From Clostridia bacterium (GTDB lineage: Bacteria > Bacillota > Clostridia > Christensenellales > Borkfalkiaceae): a stretch of DNA of 6,804 nt. The number at the start of each line of letters is the position of its first letter. Position 1 is the stretch's first letter. The notes beneath the pieces were generated by a model that worked only from the letters and a program-made list of their open reading frames with translations, ran no database searches and was not told where the DNA came from. Both the position numbers and the translations under genes were made by a program. The stretch is taken from the NCBI GenBank assembly GCA_017503885.1, contig JAFVSF010000214.1, positions 1 through 6,804 of the forward strand, in the 5' to 3' direction. Shown here in pieces: positions 1-4,710 of this stretch.

Positions 1-136
1 CACACCAAGGCTCGTGAGCCCAAAAAGACTTGGTAGACCTTGTTGGTCACCAAGGTTTTGAGGGCGAAACAGTAAACGAAGGTGTGCGAAGTAGATAAAC
101 CTTTAAATATCAGTCACGAGTTGTGATAGAGCCATT
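1..136. other. Non-coding, structured left edge downstream of mlpA
   Basis: This stretch has no convincing reading frame and looks richer in GC than the genes around it, at least over bases 1-90. It is dense in complementary segments. CACACC (1-6) can pair with GGTGTG (81-86). GGCTC (9-13) pairs with GAGCC (16-20). A bulged 10-bp hairpin occupies 29-54. CTCGTGA (11-17) is complementary to TCACGAG (114-120). The octamer CACCAAGG occurs at 3-10 and again at 48-55. The minus-strand hairpin 29-54 followed by a T-run is annotated separately as a terminator. The whole could be just the terminator region, the edge of a dispersed palindromic repeat, or part of a structured RNA cut by the window edge. 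I do not recognise a family. Confidence 0.4.
22..54 (-). terminator. Probable intrinsic terminator of ylxY-mlpA
   Basis: Read on the minus strand, CTTGGT-GACC (54-45) pairs with GGTC-T-ACCAAG (39-29), giving ten base pairs with one bulged base (35) and the loop AACAA. It is followed at once by TCTTTTT (28-22). This is the form of a Rho-independent terminator and lies about 80 nt past the mlpA stop codon, so it would end the ylxY-mlpA transcript. The surrounding inverted repeats leave open that the hairpin belongs to a larger repeat or RNA structure. Confidence 0.6.
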
Positions 137-1375
137 TTAAAATTCGATTTTTTCTGCATTTTTTCCAACGAGAGAAAGGCTAAATTTGTCAAAATCAAGA
201 CTCTCAACAAGCTCATCTACCTTTTTCTTTGAAATATTCTCAATATATCTTATCTTTTCTTCGCCGTCAAAGTTTTTACCTTCAAAAAGTAAATATTTAC
301 CATAAAGCATCATTTGAGATGCCGTACTTTCTTGACCAAATGCAAACGAACTTAATACTTGTGCCTTTCCTTTTTCAAATTCTTTTTGAGTAATACCACC
401 TTTTTTAAGATCGTTTAAAACGCTAAATATTGCATCAAACGCTTGTTTTGTCTGGTCTGGATTAAGCCCTGCATAAACTGCAAGTGATCCAACGTCACGA
501 TAGCCTGACGGATAAGAATAAATCGTGTAACAAAGTCCCATTTCTTCCCTTACTTTTTGGAATAGTCTACTACTCATACCTGCACCTAAAACAGTGTTTA
601 AAAGCGACATTTCATCAAAGTAATCTCCGTTGTATTTTATTCCATCAAAGGCCAATGCCAAGTGATTTTGCTCAATATCTTTGTTTATTTTTATTTTTTT
701 ACCTAAATTTGTCTTTTCAGTACGATAATAAGGCTTTGATTTATTGCCAGCAACAAAAGGAGCAAAATATTTATCAACGAGTTTTTCTGCAGTTTTTCCG
801 TCTACGTTACCTGCAAAACAAATTACAATATTATCTGCGTTGTAATAATCTCTTCTATATTCATCAATATAACTTTTGTCAAATGCTTTAATATTTGTTG
901 CTGGTCCTAAAACAGTTCTCCCCAAACCAACGTTACCGAAAAATGCAGAAGAAAGAGCGTCCAAACAAACTTCTTCAGGTGTGTCGGCGTACATATTTAT
1001 CTCTTCGACAACCACACCCTTTTCTTTTTCTATCTCTTCACTAGCGTAAAGCGAATTTAAAAACATATCAGAAAGTATTTCAAAAGACCTTTCTAACGCT
1101 AAATTAGTACTTTTTGCATAATAACACGTCATTTCTTTTGAGGTAAAAGCATTTACTTGAGAACCAATCTCATCAAACGCCTCCGAAACTTGAAAGGCAG
1201 TTAAATTTGGCGTTCCCTTAAAAGTCATATGCTCAATAAAATGCGAAATACCATTGTTAGTTTCGGTTTCTAACACGCTTCCTGCCCCAACGACAATGCC
1301 AACGCTAACGCTCATTACTCCTTGCATTTCGTTTACAACTAGTTTTAATTTGTTATCGTATTCTTTAAAAAACAT
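137..1375 (-). CDS. mlpA: M16-family zinc metallopeptidase, MlpA/YmxG type
   Basis: This is a 412-residue cytoplasmic M16 (pitrilysin/mitochondrial-processing-peptidase-like) peptidase. Seen: the inverted zinc motif HFIEH at 45-49 (His45 and His49 as ligands, Glu48 as general base) and Glu125 in VVVEEI at 121-126, 76 residues after His49, the spacing expected of the third zinc ligand. The C-terminal M16 half carries GMSSRLFQKVREEMGLCY at 266-283, including the conserved SRLF and RE..GL..Y signatures. The length matches single-chain bacterial M16B proteins of about 410 residues. No signal peptide is visible. ATG follows the ylxY stop directly (TAAATG) and has only a weak Shine-Dalgarno sequence, so translational coupling to ylxY is likely. 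In B. subtilis the homologue also lies just after ylxY. The physiological substrate is not known from sequence; peptide or protein processing is inferred from the family. Active-site residues are all present, so it should be active. Confidence 0.93.
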   Translation of the reverse strand: MFFKEYDNKLKLVVNEMQGVMSVSVGIVVGAGSVLETETNNGISHFIEHMTFKGTPNLTAFQVSEAFDEIGSQVNAFTSKEMTCYYAKSTNLALERSFEILSDMFLNSLYASEEIEKEKGVVVEEINMYADTPEEVCLDALSSAFFGNVGLGRTVLGPATNIKAFDKSYIDEYRRDYYNADNIVICFAGNVDGKTAEKLVDKYFAPFVAGNKSKPYYRTEKTNLGKKIKINKDIEQNHLALAFDGIKYNGDYFDEMSLLNTVLGAGMSSRLFQKVREEMGLCYTIYSYPSGYRDVGSLAVYAGLNPDQTKQAFDAIFSVLNDLKKGGITQKEFEKGKAQVLSSFAFGQESTASQMMLYGKYLLFEGKNFDGEEKIRYIENISKKKVDELVESLDFDKFSLSLVGKNAEKIEF

Positions 1376-2089
1376 TTACGCTATACACTCACTGACGGTA
1401 ACAATCTCCAGCCCTTTTTGTTTGTAATATTCTAAAATTTCTGGTAGAGCCTCTAGAGTATGCTCCTTAGGATGCATCAAAATTATATCCCCACCCGAAA
1501 TCCCCTTTGTTGCTCTATTATACACTACTTTTCTATTTTTGTCACGCCAATCAATGGTATCTTTAGTCCATAAAATAGTTTTATACCCCATACTCTCTGC
1601 AACTTTAAGTGTCTGGACTGAAAACGCACCCGATGGTGGAGCAAAAAGTTTTATTTCATAGCCTAACTCCCTTTTAATTAAATCGTGCAAAAGAGTCATT
1701 TCCACCTTGTTTTGTTCTTCACTTAATTTTGAGTGATCCTTGTGATAATAACCATGACTACCAATTTCATGTCCATTGTCAATAATTTTTTTTACTAAAC
1801 TTAGGTTATCATCTGCCCAGCAACCACCAATAAAAAACGTTGCTTTTACCCCTCTCTTGTTTAACTCGTTAAGTATTCCTTCTACAACTTCGCAACCCTC
1901 GTAAACGTTAAAAGTAATGGCTACTTGCTCCTTACTTCTATCTCCAAAATATATAGGCTCGTAGGTTTTTCCACCAGAACTATAAACGACTTTACTTGGA
2001 ATAAAACATACGATAGCAACACCTATTGCAAGGACGCAAAGGATAACGGCAGTAATTAAGTTTAGTTTCTTTTCGTTTAGTATTTTCAT
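1376..2089 (-). CDS. ylxY: YlxY-like polysaccharide deacetylase-fold protein, probably catalytically altered
   Basis: This 237-residue protein has an N-terminal membrane anchor or uncleaved signal (hydrophobic 11-30) and an outward-facing NodB-homology (CE4) domain at about 52-235. Motifs seen: VAITFN at 56-61, where active deacetylases have TFDD; HGYYH at 112-116, the two metal histidines; APPSG at 150-154 in place of RPPxG; DTIDW at 177-181; LMHP at 204-207. The catalytic-base aspartate is therefore Asn61 and the motif-3 arginine is Ala150, as I recall for the YlxY subfamily, a group tied to spore-formers. A role at the cell wall or spore cortex is inferred; hydrolysis is doubtful. The start is supported by AGAGG eight bases before ATG. 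It is first in a two-gene unit with mlpA, the same order as in Bacillus. PdaA- or PdaB-type deacetylases are the alternative but keep the aspartate. Confidence 0.88.
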   Translation of the reverse strand: MKILNEKKLNLITAVILCVLAIGVAIVCFIPSKVVYSSGGKTYEPIYFGDRSKEQVAITFNVYEGCEVVEGILNELNKRGVKATFFIGGCWADDNLSLVKKIIDNGHEIGSHGYYHKDHSKLSEEQNKVEMTLLHDLIKRELGYEIKLFAPPSGAFSVQTLKVAESMGYKTILWTKDTIDWRDKNRKVVYNRATKGISGGDIILMHPKEHTLEALPEILEYYKQKGLEIVTVSECIA

Positions 2090-2094
2090 TTTTC

Positions 2095-2127
2095 TAACCT
2101 CTATACAAATATATTAAAAAGAGGTTA
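2095..2127. repeat. 7-bp inverted repeat flanking the ylxY -10 box and covering its ribosome binding site
   Basis: TAACCTC (2095-2101) and GAGGTTA (2121-2127) are perfect inverted copies with 19 bases between them. The inner copy contains the Shine-Dalgarno sequence of ylxY, and the predicted -10 box lies between the arms. In RNA from an upstream promoter, the arms would pair and hide the ribosome binding site. In DNA, they could be a repressor site. Confidence 0.4.
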
Positions 2128-2139
2128 AAATCTTGACAA
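2111..2139 (-). promoter_or_regulatory. Candidate vegetative-type promoter for ylxY-mlpA
   Basis: On the minus strand, TTGTCA (2139-2134; 5 of 6 to the sigma-A -35 box) is followed after 17 bp by TAATAT (2116-2111; 4 of 6 to the -10 box). Transcription would start near 2105, giving a leader of under 20 nt that still includes the AGAGG ribosome binding site. A second possibility is CATAAAAT (2155-2148), which resembles a sigma-E or sigma-K -10 element but lacks a good -35 partner. Confidence 0.45.
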
Positions 2140-2148
2140 TTTTATATA

Positions 2149-2234
2149 TTTTATGTAAATTCCATTTGTTTTGTCTTACATAAAAGTTTTTAAAATCACT
2201 TATTTTATCTTTATTTTTTAAACAATTTATGTAA
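2149..2234. repeat. Three copies of TTTATGTAA upstream of ylxY
   Basis: TTTTATGTAA (2149-2158) faces a perfect inverted copy TTACATAAAA (2176-2185) across 17 bp, and a third copy of TTTATGTAA lies at 2226-2234. All three are in the gap between ylxY and the rhaB terminator. They could be regulator binding sites. The gap is very AT-rich, which weakens the case. Confidence 0.4.
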
Positions 2235-2241
2235 CTAATTA

Positions 2242-2276
2242 GAAAAAATAGCACCGAGCAAAATTTTGCTCGGTGC
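2242..2276 (-). terminator. Intrinsic terminator of rhaB
   Basis: The 26-base perfect palindrome at 2251-2276 has GCACCGAGC and GCTCGGTGC as outer arms around AAAATTTT. On the minus strand it is followed by TATTTTTTCT (2250-2241). It lies 16 bp past the rhaB stop codon and should separate rhaB from ylxY. Confidence 0.92.
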
Positions 2277-2292
2277 TTGGTTTATTTGCTTT

Positions 2293-3681
2293 TTATACTA
2301 TTGTTTTTACGTCGAAAGAATTTTTAACAAGCATCTTTGCTTCATCCAAACTTGCCACTGCACCATCATATAAAAGTTGAGCGATAGCATTACCAATAGC
2401 CGTTGCTTCAACAGGGCCTGCCATAACTTTTCTACCCGTACGCTTTGCAGTGAGTTCATTAAGATACATATTTTGGCATCCACCACCAACTACGTTGATA
2501 GTGTCAAACTTAAAGCCTGTAACTTTTTCAATAACGTCTACTGCCTTTGCATAGCAAACTGCTAAACTGTCATATACGCAAAGGGCAAGTTCACCAGGTG
2601 TTTCAGGAACTTTTTGATTTGTCTTACGACAATAATCTTGAATAGCACCAATCATACTTTCTGGGGCTAAGAAACATTGGTCGTTTACGTCAACGATACT
2701 GTCAAAGTCTTTAACCTCTTTAGCAAGCACAACGTAATCTGCAAACGAATACTTCTTGTCATGCTCACGTCTTACGCTTTGAATCATCCAAAGACCCATA
2801 ATGTTTTTAAGGAATCTTGTTGTTCTGCCGTAGCCACCTTCGTTTGTAAAGTTAGCAGATAACGCATCTGCACTAGAAATTGCCTTTGGACCTTCAATAC
2901 CAAGAAGTGACCAAGTACCACTAGATATATAAAGTGGAGTTCCAAGTTCAGGAACAGCCATTACTGCACTAGCCGTGTCGTGAGTTGCAGTTAAAACAAC
3001 TTTCGTGTCATAACCAATCTCTTCAACAAGTTCAGCCTTTAAAGTACCAACTAAGGTTGCAGGATCGTCAAGTTCGCCAAAAAGTTTTTCAGGAAGACCT
3101 AAATCTTTAACGGTTTCCATATCCCACTCTCTAGTTTTTGCCGATAAAATACCACTTGTAGAAGCGTTTGTAAACTCGTTTTTCTTAACACCTGTCAAAA
3201 GGAAGTTGAAAAAGTCTGGCATCATTAAAAATCTTTCTGCCTTATCGAGTTTACCACTAAGTTTATCGGTATAAAGTTGATAAATTGTGTTATAAATTTG
3301 GAATTGAGAACCAGTTCTCTCGTAAAGTTTTTCAAAAGGAACGATAGAATGAACTTTCTTTATAGGCTCTTCAGTTCTAGAATCTCTATAAGCGAAAACT
3401 TCGCCAATAACGTTGTCGTCTTTATCTATAAGTGCGTAGTCAACACCCCAAGTGTCGATACCAACTGTTTCTGGCACTTTGCCGACTTTTTTGCACTCTT
3501 TCATACCCTCAACAATGTTGGCAAAGAGTTTTTTATAGTCCCAAATAAGGTGTCCATCTCGCTCTTCCATACCGTTTTCAAAACGGAAAACCTCTTCTAA
3601 AATAAGTTTGCCATCTTCGATATGAGAAAGAATATGTCTACCACTTGACGCACCGATATCTATTGATAAATAATATTTCAT
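2293..3681 (-). CDS. rhaB: Rhamnulokinase (L-rhamnulose kinase)
   Basis: This 462-residue cytoplasmic FGGY-family sugar kinase phosphorylates L-rhamnulose with ATP to L-rhamnulose 1-phosphate (EC 2.7.1.5), the second step of L-rhamnose breakdown between RhaA isomerase and RhaD aldolase. Seen: the N-terminal phosphate loop SIDIGASSGR at 6-15; GIDTWGVDYAL at 74-84, typical of RhaB; FAYRDSRT at 96-103; the catalytic aspartate Asp235 in ATHDTASAV at 232-240; SSGTWSLLG at 253-261; the nucleotide-binding NVVGGGCQN at 396-404. Length is slightly below the E. coli and B. subtilis enzymes (about 485-490) with no missing motif. The ATG start fits the family N-terminus and no upstream in-frame start exists before a stop. 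The gene has its own promoter and terminator. No rhaA, rhaD, mutarotase, transporter or regulator gene is in this window, so the rest of the pathway must be elsewhere. Confidence 0.96.
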   Translation of the reverse strand: MKYYLSIDIGASSGRHILSHIEDGKLILEEVFRFENGMEERDGHLIWDYKKLFANIVEGMKECKKVGKVPETVGIDTWGVDYALIDKDDNVIGEVFAYRDSRTEEPIKKVHSIVPFEKLYERTGSQFQIYNTIYQLYTDKLSGKLDKAERFLMMPDFFNFLLTGVKKNEFTNASTSGILSAKTREWDMETVKDLGLPEKLFGELDDPATLVGTLKAELVEEIGYDTKVVLTATHDTASAVMAVPELGTPLYISSGTWSLLGIEGPKAISSADALSANFTNEGGYGRTTRFLKNIMGLWMIQSVRREHDKKYSFADYVVLAKEVKDFDSIVDVNDQCFLAPESMIGAIQDYCRKTNQKVPETPGELALCVYDSLAVCYAKAVDVIEKVTGFKFDTINVVGGGCQNMYLNELTAKRTGRKVMAGPVEATAIGNAIAQLLYDGAVASLDEAKMLVKNSFDVKTIV

Positions 3682-3708
3682 AGTTTTTTGCGAGTATCTC
3701 GCTCCTCC
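3682..3708 (-). promoter_or_regulatory. Hairpin-bridged ribosome binding site of rhaB
   Basis: The strong Shine-Dalgarno sequence GGAGGA (3708-3703) is 21 nt from the rhaB ATG, far beyond the usual 5-10. The bases in between include GCGAG-ATA-CTCGC (3702-3690), a perfect 5-bp hairpin of 13 nt. If folded, it leaves 8 nt (3689-3682) between the Shine-Dalgarno sequence and ATG, the normal distance. The sequence facts are direct; the bridging role is inference. Confidence 0.6.
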
Positions 3709-3739
3709 GTTTATTATTAATTATATTTTATAATAAACG
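3708..3739. promoter_or_regulatory. Operator-like 10+10 bp dyad at the rhaB promoter
   Basis: CGTTTATTAT (3708-3717) and ATAATAAACG (3730-3739) are perfect inverted arms around a 12-bp AT-only centre. The dyad covers most of the predicted -10 box and start site of rhaB, as expected of a repressor operator. LacI-, DeoR- and AraC-type regulators control rhamnose genes in other bacteria; which one acts here cannot be told. Confidence 0.5.
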
Positions 3740-3753
3740 ACGCTTTTTTGCAA
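3725..3753 (-). promoter_or_regulatory. Candidate sigma-A promoter of rhaB
   Basis: On the minus strand, TTGCAA (3753-3748; 4 of 6) and TAAAAT (3730-3725; 5 of 6) are separated by exactly 17 bp. Transcription would start near 3718 and give a leader of about 37 nt containing the distant ribosome binding site and its hairpin. Confidence 0.55.
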
Positions 3754-3783
3754 GTTATTTTATATAATAAAATATTTTTTTGA

Positions 3784-4488
3784 TTATTCTAGGAAAAATT
3801 CCCTTTTTTTAACCTCAATTTTTAATTTTTCTACAGCCTTTTTCTCTATTCTTGATATATACGAGCGAGAAATTTTAAGTAGCGACGCAACCTCTCTTTG
3901 GGCGAGAGGTCTTCCTCCCTTTAAACCGTAGCGTAGACAAATTATTTTAAACTCTCGTGGCTCTAAACACTCTTTCATAACCGATAAAAACTTTTGCCGT
4001 AAAAGTCTATTTTCAACTTTAATTAAAACTCCGTCTTCTTGTTCGGAAAGAAGGTCTATTACGTTTAATTCGTTTCCGTCTTTATCTTGCCCTATCGTAT
4101 CGTATAAAGATACGTTGTTTTTATGTTTTTTATTTGCACGAAGTAGCATTAAAATCTCATTTTCGATACACCTTGCCGTGTAAGTTGCAAGTTGAGTGCC
4201 TTTATTAGGCGTATAGGTGTTTATAGCCTTGATAAGTCCTATTGAGCCAACTGATATAAGGTCGTCGGTATCTTCTGCACCTTGATATTTTTTAGCGATA
4301 TGAGCAACTAGGCGAAGATTATGTTTTATTAGCATTTCTTTGGCTTTTTGGTCGCCTTTCTCTTTAAAAGCAGTTAGGTATTTTGCCTCATCTTCGGCTG
4401 ATAATGGTTTAGGAAAGCAATCTCCCCCAATGCTTGAACAAAAAAAGACTATTTTACCTACTATAAAGTTTAAAAAATCCCACAGCAT
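3784..4488 (-). CDS. sigK: Sporulation sigma factor SigK (pro-sigma-K)
   Basis: This 234-residue sigma-70-family protein is the late mother-cell sporulation factor. Seen: a hydrophobic N-terminus (1-20) like the pro-sequence removed by SpoIVFB in B. subtilis, then FPKPLS at 25-30; region 2 with HNLRLVAHIAKKY at 56-68, DLISVGSIGLIKAINTY at 76-92 (core binding) and GTQLATYTARCIENEILM at 97-114 (-10 recognition); VSLYDTIGQDKDGNE at 126-140, strongly SigK/SigE-like; and the region 4 helix-turn-helix QREVASLLKISRSYISRIEKKA at 197-218. SigE is the main alternative, but the FPxPLS junction and IGQDKxGNE segment favour SigK. The frame is uninterrupted, so no skin-type element splits it. AGAGG lies eight bases before ATG. 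The upstream region fits sigma-E/SpoIIID control. No intrinsic terminator is seen between sigK and rhaB, so some read-through into rhaB is possible. Confidence 0.94.
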   Translation of the reverse strand: MLWDFLNFIVGKIVFFCSSIGGDCFPKPLSAEDEAKYLTAFKEKGDQKAKEMLIKHNLRLVAHIAKKYQGAEDTDDLISVGSIGLIKAINTYTPNKGTQLATYTARCIENEILMLLRANKKHKNNVSLYDTIGQDKDGNELNVIDLLSEQEDGVLIKVENRLLRQKFLSVMKECLEPREFKIICLRYGLKGGRPLAQREVASLLKISRSYISRIEKKAVEKLKIEVKKREFFLE

Positions 4489-4496
4489 AAATTTAA

Positions 4497-4501
4497 CCTC
4501 T
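4497..4501 (-). promoter_or_regulatory. Ribosome binding site of sigK
   Basis: AGAGG on the minus strand sits eight bases before the sigK ATG (4488). It falls at the extreme 5' end of the transcript predicted from the sigma-E promoter, which would give a leader of only about 14 nt. Confidence 0.6.
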
Positions 4502-4506
4502 TGCTA

Positions 4507-4535
4507 AATTTATGTCGAATTTTGACTGTTTATGA
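4507..4535 (-). promoter_or_regulatory. Candidate sigma-E promoter of sigK
   Basis: On the minus strand, TCATAAA (4535-4529) resembles the sigma-E -35 element, and CATAAATT (4514-4507) matches 7 of 8 bases of the -10 element CATACAnT. The spacing is 14 bp, in the 13-15 range known for sigma-E. Transcription would start at an A near 4501-4502. In B. subtilis, sigK is first transcribed by sigma-E. Confidence 0.65.
4524..4533 (-). promoter_or_regulatory. SpoIIID-type binding site at the sigK promoter
   Basis: ATAAACAGTC on the minus strand fits the SpoIIID consensus WWRRACARNY at every position. It overlaps the predicted -35 element of sigK. SpoIIID is the known co-activator of sigK in B. subtilis, so family knowledge and position agree. 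Confidence 0.6.
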
Positions 4536-4549
4536 GTAAATAAAGCAAA

Positions 4550-4574
4550 GGCGAGCGTGAAATTCACGCTCGCC
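4550..4574 (-). terminator. Hairpin terminator between the beta-helix gene and sigK
   Basis: GGCGAGCGTGAA (4550-4561) and TTCACGCTCGCC (4563-4574) form a perfect 12-bp stem. On the minus strand it is followed by TTTGCTTTATTTA, a broken T-run; on the plus strand by TATTTTTAAC, a better one. It may therefore work in both directions. With no plus-strand gene nearby, its likely role is to end the beta-helix transcript and insulate sigK. Confidence 0.75.
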
Positions 4575-4710
4575 TATTTTTAACTTTTAGTTCCTATTCA
4601 ATCTCTTTATTTGAAAGAGTCTTTAAGTTGCAACTGAAGATATTGACTATTACCCTATATACCAATAATAATTAGCATAAGTTTCATATACTAAAACATT
4701 TATAACGTCT

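Noticed and set aside
103..135. Ten-codon minus-strand reading frame just after mlpA
   Set aside because: It has no ribosome binding site of its own, is tiny, and shows no recognisable sequence; it starts by chance one base after the mlpA stop.
484..891. 135-residue plus-strand frame antisense to mlpA
   Set aside because: It is composed of low-information Leu/Tyr/Gln/Phe-rich sequence opposite conserved mlpA codons, with no ribosome binding site. It is a shadow of mlpA. The other plus-strand frames opposite rhaB and the beta-helix gene are rejected for the same reason.
2133..2161. Plus-strand promoter-like pair TTGACA and TAAATT with 17-bp spacing
   Set aside because: There is no plus-strand gene to serve, the -10 match is only 4 of 6, and the DNA is very AT-rich. 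The TTGACA is largely the other strand of the -35 box assigned to ylxY.
3756..3781. AT-only hairpin TATTTTAT/ATAAAATA followed by seven T on the plus strand
   Set aside because: The T-run follows the stem only on the plus strand, where no gene ends, and the stem has no G-C pairs, so it is not a convincing terminator for sigK.
3784..4488. A skin-type element or recombinase splitting sigK
   Set aside because: The reading frame is continuous through regions 2 to 4, with no insertion.
4603..4635. Short hairpin CTCTTT/AAAGAG and palindrome AGTTGCAACT in the gap before sigK
   Set aside because: Stems are short and AT-rich, neither is followed by a T-run on the minus strand, and neither lies near a promoter; chance is a sufficient explanation.
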